DNA of 64,000 nucleotides from Bdellovibrionales bacterium CG10_big_fil_rev_8_21_14_0_10_45_34 (GCA_002778785.1 PEZS01000011.1:511079-575078), one strand, 5' to 3'. Positions 35,366-44,927 are shown, counted from the first letter of the stretch. The notes: generated by a model not told the origin, from the letters alone. Numbers and translations: made by a program.

Positions 35366-36203
35366 GATCTTTCCAACCGTTGGGCATTTCTCCGCGGATT
35401 CCTAAATGACAAACAACGAAGTCGAATCGGATGGGATCATCAGGATCGAGTTTTTTGAAGAACTCTGTCACTTCAATAGCAGTCGCATGATTCGGAGTCT
35501 TACGCTTCGTTAATAGAAACCTTCGAGCAAATTCAAAAGTGTGGGTATCAATCGGCATGATGAGACTACGCTTGTGCTGGGTTCCCCAGAGATTCAAATC
35601 GTTTTCGGTATCGCCAACACACCACCTAAAAAACAGGTAAAGCCTCTTGCAGGTGCTTCCGCGTGAAGGCTTTGGAAGCATAAACCGAAATGATCGCCAA
35701 TCTAGTGCAAGTCGTTCACTCTTTTCTAAAAAGACAGCTTTGTTCTCAAAGTAAATCGACAAATCTTCTGCCCAAGAACTAGCAGTCGTCGAAAGGCCGG
35801 GATTCACCAAGCTATAAATAGGCAGGGCCCCCTTGCCTGAGCTTCTACAAAGATCACCTAGGCCAGATAACAGAACGAATAGGTCCTTTTCGTCATTGAA
35901 TCGGTGCTTCCAGCCTCGAGAGACTTCTCGAATATCGCGATTACTCATTAGGGCAAGCTCTCTGGCTGGCTCTGAAAAGTTTGAAAGTATTGATCTAACG
36001 GATCTCTGAATTTGCTTTACGTTTCCGTAGGCAAATGAAGAACAAATAAACGCCGCAATTTCTCTGTCTTGCGGTCTCTTAAAGTCTAGTGCCGGAGCAA
36101 TAGCATCGTTTGAAACTTGATTGATTGCCGCGAAACGCTTCGACTCACTCTCAAGCAACGCTTTTAATGCAGTGATTTTCTCGCCAGAAGGACGTTTAGA
36201 CAT
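35277..36203 (-). CDS. TIGR02757-family protein
   Basis: A 308-residue conserved bacterial protein of unknown function. Matching parts are DREIAAFICSSFAYGNVKQIQRSVRSIL near the start, LYLFFRWCVGDTENDLNLWGT with the following LIMPIDTHTFEFARRFLLTKRK, and DPDDPIRFDFVVCHLGI. The pattern of helices recalls HhH-GPD-like DNA glycosylase folds (FRWCV, then a PIDTH loop), but no function is assigned. It is the last gene of the leftward heme/oxidase group, 4 bp after ctaA, and its end overlaps a convergent gene. Confidence 0.82.
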   Translation of the reverse strand: MSKRPSGEKITALKALLESESKRFAAINQVSNDAIAPALDFKRPQDREIAAFICSSFAYGNVKQIQRSVRSILSNFSEPARELALMSNRDIREVSRGWKHRFNDEKDLFVLLSGLGDLCRSSGKGALPIYSLVNPGLSTTASSWAEDLSIYFENKAVFLEKSERLALDWRSFRFMLPKPSRGSTCKRLYLFFRWCVGDTENDLNLWGTQHKRSLIMPIDTHTFEFARRFLLTKRKTPNHATAIEVTEFFKKLDPDDPIRFDFVVCHLGIRGEMPNGWKDLKDPDSRLSTKKAIKGRGRSNFLRTDLEK

Positions 36204-36207
36204 AGGT

Positions 36208-37173
36208 TCACTGGGCTTTGGCGCGAGCCCCCAAAAAGAATATTCTCAACATCAAACCATAGAGTGTTGCGGCTATTGCCAAATGTAACACCGTCACTAC
36301 CGGCGGAACCTTAAACAGAACATTTACCGCTCCCACGCCAATTTGACCCAGCACTAAGAGCAAAAGATAAAGTGATATCTTTTTGATCTCAGGAGTCATC
36401 CACTCTTCGTGTTTCACTTTTTGTGTAAGTCTAAAGAGAGCAAATATCAAAAACGTCAGTATGTAGGCGCCCACTCGGTGCACCGCTTGGAACGCCACCA
36501 ATCGAGTGCCAAGCTCGGCTGAAAAAATATTTACCTCTGGGAGCAATGAACCATTGCAAAGCGGAAAGTCTTCGCAGGCAACGCCAGCGTAGTTACTCGA
36601 AACCAATCCACCTAAAATGATCTGTATATAAAGCGCTCCAAACACCACCGCTAACACCGCGGTAAATGAACGAGGAATAGGCCGTGATTGAGAAGTCGAA
36701 CTGAAAAGTTCAAAATACACCCACAGCAAGCATCCAAAGAAAGACATTCCAAAAAACAAATGAAGCGTTACGAAGCTAAAGTGCAGCAATTTTATAACCG
36801 TTAAAGCCCCCATGATAATCTGAATGATCAAAATGGCGACGCCAGCTACGGAGGCTACAATGGCTCCTTTTTGAACAACATCTCGCTTATAAATCAAAAA
36901 TGCTGTGAGGGCTAAAAACGCCAAACCAACAAAGCCAGCCACCGCTCGGTGAATAAACTCGTAGTAAACTTGCAAATCGTACGGCGGTATAACGTATCCA
37001 AAACAGAGTGGCCAATCAGGGCAAGCAAGACCCGCATCCATGGCTCGTACCGCGCCACCTAGGGCAATGAGAAAAAAGGTGATGCCTATAAGGATCTTTA
37101 TCGGAAGTTTAAGCCCGTTAAGCTGACTCTTCATCTCTTGAGTTGTTCTCAAAGTGCCTTTGGTTGTGTTCAT
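36208..37173 (-). CDS. ctaA: Heme A synthase (COX15/CtaA)
   Basis: A 321-residue membrane protein with eight predicted helices. The two-fold repeat is visible: GGAVRAMDAGLACPDWPLC... with EFIHRAVAG in the first half, and GGLVSSNYAGVACEDFPLC... with FQAVHRVGAYIL in the second. The paired histidines bind heme and the cysteines sit in the periplasmic loops. It oxidises heme O to heme A for the aa3-type oxidase encoded just upstream. GGGAG precedes the ATG by 8 nt. A 166-bp gap separates it from ctaB. Confidence 0.93.
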   Translation of the reverse strand: MNTTKGTLRTTQEMKSQLNGLKLPIKILIGITFFLIALGGAVRAMDAGLACPDWPLCFGYVIPPYDLQVYYEFIHRAVAGFVGLAFLALTAFLIYKRDVVQKGAIVASVAGVAILIIQIIMGALTVIKLLHFSFVTLHLFFGMSFFGCLLWVYFELFSSTSQSRPIPRSFTAVLAVVFGALYIQIILGGLVSSNYAGVACEDFPLCNGSLLPEVNIFSAELGTRLVAFQAVHRVGAYILTFLIFALFRLTQKVKHEEWMTPEIKKISLYLLLLVLGQIGVGAVNVLFKVPPVVTVLHLAIAATLYGLMLRIFFLGARAKAQ

Positions 37174-37339
37174 TGATTTACTCCCATCACTTCTTTACAA
37201 GACTACCCGACTTTTTTTGCCTGAATTTTCGCATTTTAAAGTTTTCACATTTTAAAGTCTCGCCTCTTAATCTGCCTATCTCATGTCTTCGGGCTTTCCC
37301 GCTTTCGCTATTTGTTTCTTATATCTGGCTTCAAAAACT

Positions 37340-38350
37340 TTATGTCTTAAGAAAGAGAAACAGCCACCGGTCAAGCAAGGGCTGGAGTAAAAAAACGAGC
37401 AGACTCAAGCTCACGGCAAGAAAAAACCCGAGCCATCGACGCTTGTAAGTAAGAATCTTGTCTGTTGCCTCAGCGGAAAAGTCCTCAGATGAGGAAGATT
37501 TTGGGTGAAGCAACGGGCTATTCAAAACTCGATAGTACTTGAAGTAAGTAAGAATTAGCCACGAAGTCATAGGGATCGACGCCAAGTAAAAAACCCAATA
37601 AGTAAAGGTAAACAGCGGAGCACAAAGTGCAAAAACAACATACACAAACAAGTAGGCTCCGATATGAATCAAAGCTCTTTTGTCGCCCACAACAACCGGA
37701 AGTACTGGAATGCCTCCATCTGCATAGTCGTTTTTGTATTTGATAGCGAGGGCCCAAAAATGTGGCATCTGCCACAAGAACAAAATCATGAATAAATACA
37801 CTGATTCTGCGTTAATAACCGTGTTGCTAGATCCGGCATAACCCATAACAACAGGAAGCGCGCCAGGCACTGCACCAGGCACCGCTGCGAATGCCATTTT
37901 CGGCTTCCAGTTCAATGTGTAGAGGCCGTTGTAAAGCAATACCGTGATCAAACCAAGAACAGCAACCTTCACAGAAACAGTCAGCAAAAAGGCCGTTCCG
38001 ATCATCATCGGAAATACCGACAATAGAAACCCTGTCAGCAATGAGATTTGACCAGAGGCGATGGGCCGATTCTGGGTTCTCTTCATTTTGGAATCTACCT
38101 GGAGCTCTTGAACCTGATTCAAAGCAAGGCTCCCACTACTGAGAAGAGAGAGTCCGGTCAGGAAAATTGACAAACTCAATAAATCAAACGGTCTGTCTGC
38201 CCCCAATCCGGTTAACCATCCAATCAGAGCGCATATAACGACGAGAATGACGATTTTGAATTTTGCTAGAGCCAACCAATGAGAACCCAACACACGCAAT
38301 CTGGAAGCGAATGTAAAAGGGTTGTTCGTGGCGCTCGGTAAGTGACTCAA
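37340..38350 (-). CDS. ctaB: Protoheme IX farnesyltransferase (heme O synthase)
   Basis: A 336-residue UbiA-superfamily prenyltransferase with about nine TM helices. The first acidic motif is NQVQELQVDSKMKRTQNRP at 78-96, where the usual N-x-x-x-D-x-x-x-D appears as N78/E82/D86; the second is YKNDYADGGIPVLP. It attaches farnesyl to heme B. The start is TTG, supported by AGGAGA 7 nt upstream. Position between bcp and ctaA in the oxidase module fits. Confidence 0.92.
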   Translation of the reverse strand: MSHLPSATNNPFTFASRLRVLGSHWLALAKFKIVILVVICALIGWLTGLGADRPFDLLSLSIFLTGLSLLSSGSLALNQVQELQVDSKMKRTQNRPIASGQISLLTGFLLSVFPMMIGTAFLLTVSVKVAVLGLITVLLYNGLYTLNWKPKMAFAAVPGAVPGALPVVMGYAGSSNTVINAESVYLFMILFLWQMPHFWALAIKYKNDYADGGIPVLPVVVGDKRALIHIGAYLFVYVVFALCAPLFTFTYWVFYLASIPMTSWLILTYFKYYRVLNSPLLHPKSSSSEDFSAEATDKILTYKRRWLGFFLAVSLSLLVFLLQPLLDRWLFLFLKT

Positions 38351-38433
38351 AAAATCTCCTATTTAGAACAAAAGATGAACAAAAATTATGAGCTAAAAGT
38401 TATCTTCTTTATTTAATGAAGCAAACGCCGGCC

Positions 38434-38907
38434 TCAGCCAATTATCCGCTTAGCTTCATCAAGTACTTCTTTGGCATGACCCTCTGCTTTTACTTTTCGC
38501 CACTCCTTTAGTAACTTGCCATCCTCGCCAATCAAAAAAGTCGATCTCTCAATGCCTATGACTTTTTTGCCGTACATGTTCTTCTCTTTTAAGACACCAA
38601 AAAGATTGCAAACCGTTTCATCTTCATCACTGAGTAAATCAATTGAGTAGCATTGCTTTTCTTTGAATTTTTCGTGCGACTTAAGAGTGTCTCTCGAAAC
38701 TCCATACACCCTTGCGTTGAGTTTACTGAATTGGCTTTTTAGTTTTGTGAACTCATGGCCCTCAAGCGTGCAACCTGGGGTTGCATCTTTGGGATAGAAA
38801 TAAAGAACAAGCACTTCGCCCTTATGCTTTGAAAGCTTAAACGGCTCACCTTCGGTAGAGGGCATTTCGAAATCAGGAACTTTTTTACCAACTGCAATAG
38901 AAGACAT
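38434..38907 (-). CDS. bcp: Thioredoxin-dependent peroxiredoxin (Bcp/PrxQ)
   Basis: A 157-residue peroxiredoxin. The peroxidatic cysteine is C46 in YPKDATPGCTLEGHEF, and RSTFLIGEDGKLLKEWRKV closes the fold. E. coli Bcp has a resolving Cys five residues after the first; here that position is His, and C86 (EKQCYS) may serve instead, as in PrxQ forms with the resolving Cys in helix 3. It removes peroxides using thioredoxin, useful next to a respiratory oxidase. The 280-bp gap upstream holds a large palindrome. Confidence 0.92.
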   Translation of the reverse strand: MSSIAVGKKVPDFEMPSTEGEPFKLSKHKGEVLVLYFYPKDATPGCTLEGHEFTKLKSQFSKLNARVYGVSRDTLKSHEKFKEKQCYSIDLLSDEDETVCNLFGVLKEKNMYGKKVIGIERSTFLIGEDGKLLKEWRKVKAEGHAKEVLDEAKRIIG

Positions 38908-38992
38908 GAGACTGCTCCTTTTAGGAGCCTTCTACCACAAAAGGCTGGCGCTTCCCTTTTAGTAAACGCCGCATCAAGCTAGTTGATGATGA

Positions 38993-39149
38993 GGGCGTGT
39001 CCTCATTTGGACGAGCGTCTCGAGAAAGCCAATTTAATGTGAAATCAAGGCGCGAGGAGAAGTCATAGCACCGCTATGGCGCCGACGAGCAACGCTGAGG
39101 TCACTTTAAATTGGCTTTTGCAGTAGTTCGACCAAATGAGAACGCGCCC
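38993..39149. repeat. 157-bp imperfect palindrome (MITE- or large-hairpin-like element)
   Basis: The outer arms 38993-39014 and 39128-39149 are complementary at 19 of 22 positions, the middle arms 39026-39042 and 39101-39117 at 16 of 17, and the centre has TCATAGC/GCTATGg around a 3-nt loop (39063-39079). The remaining inner part is only partly paired. No ORF is inside. It lies between the COX IV and bcp genes in the leftward module. The structure fits a non-autonomous mobile palindromic element or a structured RNA. No clear target duplication is seen. Confidence 0.7.
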
Positions 39150-39187
39150 CAGGGCCGGGTCAGTAGTCTGCGCATTCCTTCGCCCTA

Positions 39188-39508
39188 CTAAAGCTGGATA
39201 AAAGACTTTCGAGTGAATACATCGATTGCAGTGAGGATAAAAAACAAAAACAGAAAAAAGAAACTTGAGAAGAAGGCGAGTCTATTTAAAGAGGTCTCGT
39301 ACTTTTGATGCATGAAATACCAGATAACCAGTGCCGCCTTCACAGTTGCTATGAGCATGGCAAGTGCCAGGTTAAAAGATCCAAAATCAACCTTGATTGC
39401 CCCAACCGTCATCACTGTTAATACAAGCAAAACGAAGTAGACATTAAAAAATACTTTTGGCTGAGTAACATGTATCTCTGAAGGATGATCTGAATTGCCG
39501 CTTGCCAT
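39188..39508 (-). CDS. Cytochrome c oxidase subunit IV (COX4_pro type)
   Basis: A 106-residue protein with three hydrophobic helices (about 24-42, 50-68, 80-98). The YFMHQKYETSLNRLAFFSSFFFLFLFF portion (charged loop then a long helix) is typical of the small prokaryotic subunit IV. It stabilises the caa3-type oxidase in the inner membrane. GAGGTG precedes the ATG by about 5 nt. It follows subunit III by 24 bp. Confidence 0.87.
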   Translation of the reverse strand: MASGNSDHPSEIHVTQPKVFFNVYFVLLVLTVMTVGAIKVDFGSFNLALAMLIATVKAALVIWYFMHQKYETSLNRLAFFSSFFFLFLFFILTAIDVFTRKSFIQL

Positions 39509-39532
39509 ATTTCACCTCGTTGTAAAAAAGCC

Positions 39533-40186
39533 CTAGTGGATAAGATAGAACATCGGGAACAAAAAGATCCAAACCAAGTCGACAATGTGCCAGAAAATTC
39601 CAACTCCCTCTACAGGAGTAAAATATTTTGGATTAAAATGCCCCTTGTAGAGCTTTATTAAAAGCCAACTGATCAAGACAATACCGGCAGTCACGTGAAC
39701 TCCGTGAAGGCCCGTCATCATAAAATAGATCCCAAAAAACATCCCAATTTTCTCTGGATGATCCCCTGCATGGGTAAAGAAGTGTCCTGGCAATAGTCCG
39801 TCATGAATTTTGTGGGAGTATTCAAAGTACTTGATGATCAAAAACACAAAGGCGCAAGCAAATGTTAGCCACAAGTTAAGGGCCGCCTTTTTGTTTTGCC
39901 CCGTTTGAATGTAAGAGATCGAAAGTGCCATGGTCAGTGAACTTGTCAAAAGCACGATCGTGTTTGTAGCGCCCATTGTTACATCAAGATACTTATGACC
40001 ATCAAAAAATATTTCAGGATAAAGACTTCTTAAAAACGCATATCCAACAAAGAGACCGCCAAACATCACGATCTCTGTCAGCATAAATAGCCAAATTCCT
40101 AGTTTGGCCGCCGAATACTGATGCTCGCGACTTTCAAAGTGATGAGCGTGGTCATGGGCTGTGTCTGCTGGAACTGAAGTACTCAT
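39533..40186 (-). CDS. ctaE: Cytochrome c oxidase subunit III
   Basis: A 217-residue membrane protein with five predicted helices. KLGIWLFMLTEIVMFGGLFVGYA, the FEYSHKIHDG loop and GLHGVHVTAGIVLISWL (subunit III GxHGxHV motif) are diagnostic; EGVGIFWHIVDLVWIFLFPMFYL ends the protein. The short five-helix form without the first two helices is common in bacterial caa3 oxidases. It binds subunit I. The histidine-rich N-terminus (DHAHHFESREHQ) is variable in the family. Confidence 0.94.
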   Translation of the reverse strand: MSTSVPADTAHDHAHHFESREHQYSAAKLGIWLFMLTEIVMFGGLFVGYAFLRSLYPEIFFDGHKYLDVTMGATNTIVLLTSSLTMALSISYIQTGQNKKAALNLWLTFACAFVFLIIKYFEYSHKIHDGLLPGHFFTHAGDHPEKIGMFFGIYFMMTGLHGVHVTAGIVLISWLLIKLYKGHFNPKYFTPVEGVGIFWHIVDLVWIFLFPMFYLIH

Positions 40187-40193
40187 AAATTGA

Positions 40194-41795
40194 TCACCTG
40201 TAGTCGTAAGGACCTGTTGTTACTGTTGGTATTACTGGAAAGTTTTCATGTGGAGGCGGTGATGGAGTTGTCCACTCTAAAGTTGTTGCTCCCCAAGGGT
40301 TGGCTGGCGCCTTGGTTTTTGACCGGAGCGCCTGAATTATCGAAATGAAAGCAACAAGAAATCCGAGCCCAATCATCCATGAACCATATGTGGAGATTTC
40401 ATTCAGGCGTGCGTATTCCGGTATATAATCATGGTACCGCCTGGGCATACCCAAGTTGCCCAATATAAACTGCGGAAAGAACGTAACATTGAAACCCACG
40501 AAAATGAAAAACCAAGATATGCGAGCCATCGTCTCGTTGTAGACCTTGCCAAACATTTTCGGGAACCAATAGTAAGTTCCCCCCATTAGTGCCATGAGAG
40601 TGCCGCCCACCATAACATAGTGAAAGTGTGCTACCACAAAGTAAGTATCATGAAGGTGCACATTAGTAGCCAACGTCGCCAAAAATATCCCCGTAAGTCC
40701 GCCAATGGAGAAGATAAACATAAAGCCCAGCCCGTAAAGCATAGGTGAATCAACGCTGATCGAGCCTCGGTAGAGCGTGGCCACCCAGTTGAAAAGCTTG
40801 ATCGCGGTGGGAACTCCCACCAACATTGTCAGCAACGAAAACACGAGGCCGGCAATCTCAGACTGCCCACTCACAAACATATGGTGACCCCAAACCAAAA
40901 AACTCACCGCTGCAATTGCGAGGCTTGAGTAGGCAATGGCCGTGTAACCAAAGATTGTCTTTCGAGAAAAGGCCGCAACAATCTCACTCACCACGCCCAT
41001 CGCAGGTAACACCATGATGTAAACAGCTGGGTGAGAGTAAAACCAAAAAAAGTGCTGAAACAGTACGGGGTCACCGCCAAGTTCCGGGTTGAAAATTCCT
41101 ACGCCAAGGACCCTTTCAATAATCAAAAGCAGCAAAGTGATTGCCAAGATGGGCGTGGCTACCACTTGAAGAATAGCTGTTGAATAGAGCGCCCAAACGA
41201 ACAACGGCATTCGCTTCATGGTCATACCGGGGGCTCGCAGCTTGTGCACTGTTGTTATAAAATTGATGCCAGTAAGTATTGAGGAAAAGCCCATCGTAAA
41301 CACACCGGCGACAACCAACACGACAGCACCAGAAGATTTGATGCTATACGGAGTGTAAAACGTCCACCCAGTGTCTACTCCGCCAAAAAATACAGAGGAG
41401 ATGGTAAAGATGGCACCCGCCATGAATATGTACCAACTAGCGAGATTCAGCCGCGGGAACGCGACATCCTTTGCCCCCAAGTGCATCGGTAAAAAGAAGT
41501 TGCCCAAATAGGCCGGTATGCCTGGAACAACAACCATGAACACCATGATGGATCCATGAAACGTCAGAAATCGATTGTAAACGTCTGGTGAGAAATACTG
41601 CTGACCTGGTGCCATCAACTCTAGGCGCATCAATAGAGCAAAAATGCCTCCTACAAAAAAGAACAGCATGACTGATATGAAATACATGACACCGATCTTC
41701 TTGTGATCAAGTGTAGTTAACCAAGATTTGAGTCCTGTACCGTGGTGTAAATAATCGTGTTCAGTTGTTGCGCTTCCTGTGGCGGCATTGGCCAT
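40194..41795 (-). CDS. ctaD: Cytochrome c oxidase subunit I (A2-type heme-copper oxidase)
   Basis: Twelve-helix catalytic subunit. Counting from the longer frame: low-spin heme ligands H82 and H394, CuB ligands H257, H306 and H307 with the cross-linked Y261, and heme a3 ligand H392 (AHFHYVM). Helix VI reads YSHPAVY, the YS motif of A2-type enzymes in place of the E286-type residue, so the D-channel exit uses the Tyr-Ser pair. It reduces O2 and pumps protons. The start is set at ATG 41795, 8 nt after AAGGAG; a GTG at 41801 is too close to that site. Confidence 0.95.
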   Translation of the reverse strand: MANAATGSATTEHDYLHHGTGLKSWLTTLDHKKIGVMYFISVMLFFFVGGIFALLMRLELMAPGQQYFSPDVYNRFLTFHGSIMVFMVVVPGIPAYLGNFFLPMHLGAKDVAFPRLNLASWYIFMAGAIFTISSVFFGGVDTGWTFYTPYSIKSSGAVVLVVAGVFTMGFSSILTGINFITTVHKLRAPGMTMKRMPLFVWALYSTAILQVVATPILAITLLLLIIERVLGVGIFNPELGGDPVLFQHFFWFYSHPAVYIMVLPAMGVVSEIVAAFSRKTIFGYTAIAYSSLAIAAVSFLVWGHHMFVSGQSEIAGLVFSLLTMLVGVPTAIKLFNWVATLYRGSISVDSPMLYGLGFMFIFSIGGLTGIFLATLATNVHLHDTYFVVAHFHYVMVGGTLMALMGGTYYWFPKMFGKVYNETMARISWFFIFVGFNVTFFPQFILGNLGMPRRYHDYIPEYARLNEISTYGSWMIGLGFLVAFISIIQALRSKTKAPANPWGATTLEWTTPSPPPHENFPVIPTVTTGPYDYR

Positions 41796-41807
41796 ATCCA
41801 CTACTCC

Positions 41808-42779
41808 TTATAAACTCTTTATGTATTCGATGATGAAACCAATTTCTTCTTCTGTAATCTGCCCTTGGAACGGAGGCATGATCACGCCTTGATATCCTTG
41901 AACGACTTTTGCCTGAGGATTCAAAATAGATTCAACGATATAATTTGCGTCTGCTTTATCGATATTTCCTCCGCCAACAAAGGATCTAGGGCTGTCAAAC
42001 AAACCCTTAAAAGATGGCCCCACACGAGCTTCTCCGTCAGTTGTATGGCAGGCGTTGCAACCTTTGTTTTTGTAGAGAGTCTCGCCTTTTTGCGCTAGAC
42101 TCATTCCGGCGGAATCATCCGTTTCTAACCATTTCTGATACTCGTCTTGGGGAATAACTTTAACAGAACCGATCATTTGTGAATGGGCGGTACCGCAAAA
42201 CTCCGTGCAGAAGATCCTATAGTTGCCAACTGCGTTCGCCTCAAACCAAAGCTTAGACATTCTACCCGGAACAGCGTCTTGTTTGATTCGAAAGCTCGGC
42301 ACAAAGAAACTGTGCAAGACGTCGGATGCGGTAATGTTGAGAACAACCGGCGTGTCCACGGGAACAACCATGTCGTTAGTGACTTTTTTGCCGTTTTTGT
42401 AATGCATTTCCCAAAGCCATTGTTTACCTACTACCTGAACCTCAATGGCATTATCAGGAAAGGTTCTCATTTTGTGGTAAACGACCCAGCCCCAATAAAA
42501 CACTCCCAAAAGAAGAACTAACGGAATAAAGCTCCAAAGAAATTCGAGAAAGTAATTATGTGTAATATGAGGTGTTTTGTCGGTATGAGTTTTTCTTTTG
42601 TATTTGACCACAAAGATGGTCATCCCCCCCATAAGCACCACAAAGAAAAAGATACTCACCCATAGCATGAAGTTGTAAACAGCATCGACATCGCCGGCAA
42701 ACGTTGATGCCTGAACTGGCAAATACGAGTTGGCATTTGCTGAATCTACTAAGAGCGATAACCAAGCCTTGATAAACAT
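41808..42779 (-). CDS. ctaC: Cytochrome c oxidase subunit II with fused cytochrome c (caa3 type)
   Basis: A 323-residue protein with two TM helices (about 37-58 and 79-101), a periplasmic cupredoxin domain and a C-terminal cytochrome c domain. CuA ligands are H156, C191, E193, C195, H199 and M202; the heme c site is C241-x-x-C244-H245 with M301 as likely distal ligand. Electrons pass from the fused heme c to CuA and on to subunit I. GGGAG precedes the ATG. The order sco-II-I-III-IV is a standard caa3 operon. Confidence 0.95.
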   Translation of the reverse strand: MFIKAWLSLLVDSANANSYLPVQASTFAGDVDAVYNFMLWVSIFFFVVLMGGMTIFVVKYKRKTHTDKTPHITHNYFLEFLWSFIPLVLLLGVFYWGWVVYHKMRTFPDNAIEVQVVGKQWLWEMHYKNGKKVTNDMVVPVDTPVVLNITASDVLHSFFVPSFRIKQDAVPGRMSKLWFEANAVGNYRIFCTEFCGTAHSQMIGSVKVIPQDEYQKWLETDDSAGMSLAQKGETLYKNKGCNACHTTDGEARVGPSFKGLFDSPRSFVGGGNIDKADANYIVESILNPQAKVVQGYQGVIMPPFQGQITEEEIGFIIEYIKSL

Positions 42780-42788
42780 TCGATCTCC

Positions 42789-43610
42789 CTACGCCTGCGC
42801 AACCTTCTGTTTGCGCCAAAATCCCACTAAAAAAAATCCCAAGACCAATACAGTAACAGCCCCGGCCGCTCTCATAATATTGAAAGCATAAAAGGCATAC
42901 CCTCTTTGCGCAGGATCATAATGAAAACAAAACAAGAGTATTTTGTCAGCAACTGATCCCACCTTCCCTTCGGAGGCCTCTACGAGCGAAAGCCTTAACA
43001 AAGTCTCAGGAAAAGCGATCCCAAAAAGCGTTCTTGAAATCACACCACTTGGAGTGACAACAAATGCCGCGGCCCCGTGAGCCCATTGCTGCCCGATAGG
43101 GTCCCACTTGTACTTGAATCCGACCTGAGAGGCTAGAGCTTTAACGTGATCCTCTTTGCCAACGAGAAAGTTCCAGCCCTCCGCTGAGTCGGCTCGTCCG
43201 TAGGCCTTCAAGTAGTTCTCTTTTTTCTTTGCTGCAAGCTCGGGTGTTTCATTCGGATCAATGCTCACAGTCACTAAATTAAACTGCTCGCCAACGTTCC
43301 ATTTCAGTTCTTTAAGGCCCTCAAGTAGGCCATTGAGATGAAAGTTACACAAGTTAGGACAAGAATAATATACGAGAGACAAAAGCGTCGGTTTGGTGCC
43401 ATCAAAGTACTGTCCTAATGTCACCTGGCGGCCGCGGTCGTCGGTAAACTGGAGATTGCGATCAATTGTTTCTCCAAGACGCTCTTCGATTCCGATATCT
43501 TCGATCGCAGCCGGCTTTTCGCTCGCAGCTTTTTGTCCTGACCATGGCAAACCCTGAGCAAAACTCGTGGTCGCCGGAAGCATGAACATAAAAGCCATAA
43601 GTTGGAGCAT
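42789..43610 (-). CDS. SCO1/SenC-type copper chaperone
   Basis: A 273-residue thioredoxin-fold protein. A signal peptide (1-18) is followed by the copper motif C84-x3-C88 (YYSCPNLCNF) and H178 (QWAHGAAAFVV). A C-terminal TM helix (about 246-266) with a basic tail anchors it, an arrangement found in larger bacterial SCO proteins. It delivers copper to the CuA site of subunit II, the next gene 9 bp downstream. AGGAA precedes the ATG. Confidence 0.92.
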   Translation of the reverse strand: MLQLMAFMFMLPATTSFAQGLPWSGQKAASEKPAAIEDIGIEERLGETIDRNLQFTDDRGRQVTLGQYFDGTKPTLLSLVYYSCPNLCNFHLNGLLEGLKELKWNVGEQFNLVTVSIDPNETPELAAKKKENYLKAYGRADSAEGWNFLVGKEDHVKALASQVGFKYKWDPIGQQWAHGAAAFVVTPSGVISRTLFGIAFPETLLRLSLVEASEGKVGSVADKILLFCFHYDPAQRGYAFYAFNIMRAAGAVTVLVLGFFLVGFWRKQKVAQA

Positions 43611-43628
43611 GCAGATTCCTAAGGAAGT

Positions 43629-44147
43629 TTAGTACATTCCAGATTTCATAAATTGTTTTACATCACCGGGCGATACTTTTTCGGACGGCACTTTGCCATC
43701 AATATAGTTCCCCTTGAGATAATGTGTCAGTGCCCACTTCGCTTCAAATGAAAATCGGTCAAATCGGTGCTCAGGCACACTCGCTAGGCCGCGAGGATTT
43801 GCGATGAGCCAGTATGTGTCTAGCAGAGGTAAGCCGCCCTCTGCTCCGCCGCTCAGAAACTTCTGCCTGACAGCATCGACTCCCGCGCCACTTACCGTAT
43901 GACAGTTCTGACAGTTAACCTGGTAAAGACCCGATCCCAAATCCGTGAGTTCTTTTGAGCCACCCGCCCAAATCACAAAACGATCTAAAGATTCACCTTT
44001 TGGAAACTTTGCCTGCGCCTCGAGCCTTTCGATATCGATTGGGCCCGGATTGCTGCCAATCACAAAAATGAAGAAGATTGGCGTGATAATCAGACTAAGT
44101 AGGAAGATGAGCTTCCCGGTAGCGTTACTGAGATCTTTGGTGGGCAT
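43629..44147 (-). CDS. Membrane-anchored monoheme cytochrome c
   Basis: A 172-residue class I cytochrome c. It has an N-terminal membrane anchor (about 12-31) and one heme site C79-x-x-C82-H83 (NCQNCHTVSGAG); several methionines near the C-terminus (KQFMKSGMY) could be the distal ligand. It is the first gene of the oxidase operon and is a plausible electron donor or assembly partner for the caa3 oxidase. GGAAAGAG precedes the ATG by about 7 nt. Confidence 0.88.
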   Translation of the reverse strand: MPTKDLSNATGKLIFLLSLIITPIFFIFVIGSNPGPIDIERLEAQAKFPKGESLDRFVIWAGGSKELTDLGSGLYQVNCQNCHTVSGAGVDAVRQKFLSGGAEGGLPLLDTYWLIANPRGLASVPEHRFDRFSFEAKWALTHYLKGNYIDGKVPSEKVSPGDVKQFMKSGMY

Positions 44148-44189
44148 GTTTTGCTCTTTCCTAGTTGTCGAAAGCTAATTGATACTGAC

Positions 44190-44927
44190 TTAAAATTCTT
44201 TATTTTCGGTCAAAAAGTCAAAAAATAATTGGTTGTCTTTTAACCACTGCTTACTTTGACGAAAATTCGGACAGTGCTGTTCTACCAGATTCCAGAAATT
44301 TCTGGAGTGATTCATTTCTTTAAGGTGGGCAAGTTCGTGAACAATTACGTAGTCCGAGACGCTGGGATGGGCCGCCACCAACCGCCAATTAAGCTCTACC
44401 TGACCCTTCGACGAACAGCTTCCCCATCTCGTCTTATAATCACGAAACTTCAAGGTCGCAGGTTCTAGGCCTGTCTTCTCAGAAATTGTTGATGCGCGCA
44501 GCGATAAATAATTTGATCCAGCCTCTTTATAGTAGGAGCGCAGAAGTTTTCTCAAAGAATCTTCATCGAAACGCGACGTGTGAATCGTAAAACCTTCACT
44601 CGAACACTTTTGCATTTGTCCGCGCGCGAATTTATGTGGCACAATTCGCACAGGCAATTCTTCGCCCAACCAAGGGAGGGTTGTCAAATCTGTCAGTGAA
44701 AACCTTTTTAGCTGAGAAATTCTCACAGCAGACTCGATGAGCTTTTTCTGTATCCAAGACCTGCTTTCTTCAAGAAATTGCACTATCTCGGCGCTCGTGG
44801 TTCTTTGGGCCACATTTACCGAGACATTTCCTGTATGATGCACAGTAACAAAAAGCCTCGGGCGGCGCCGTCTTCGGCTGACCTTAACCTTTTGGTTGCT
44901 CCACTCGATGATTTCAAGGTTCGCCAT
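44190..44927 (-). CDS. YgjP-like (DUF45/M48) metallopeptidase
   Basis: A roughly 245-residue protein of the YgjP/DUF45 family. Diagnostic parts are RDYKTRWGSCSSKGQVELNWRL (shown here as its core WGSCSS), the zinc motif HELAH at 197-201 and its third ligand region EMNHSRNFW. Substrates are unknown. The frame is open to 44966, but the ATG at 44927 is preferred: the domain starts there and the SRP RNA promoter on the other strand would otherwise lie inside the gene. It is divergent from the SRP RNA and dnaX. Confidence 0.85.
   Translation of the reverse strand: MANLEIIEWSNQKVKVSRRRRRPRLFVTVHHTGNVSVNVAQRTTSAEIVQFLEESRSWIQKKLIESAVRISQLKRFSLTDLTTLPWLGEELPVRIVPHKFARGQMQKCSSEGFTIHTSRFDEDSLRKLLRSYYKEAGSNYLSLRASTISEKTGLEPATLKFRDYKTRWGSCSSKGQVELNWRLVAAHPSVSDYVIVHELAHLKEMNHSRNFWNLVEQHCPNFRQSKQWLKDNQLFFDFLTENKEF

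Noticed and set aside
38434..38907. Bcp as a strict 1-Cys peroxiredoxin
   Set aside because: The +5 cysteine is missing, but C86 lies where helix-3 resolving cysteines occur in PrxQ, so no anomaly is claimed.
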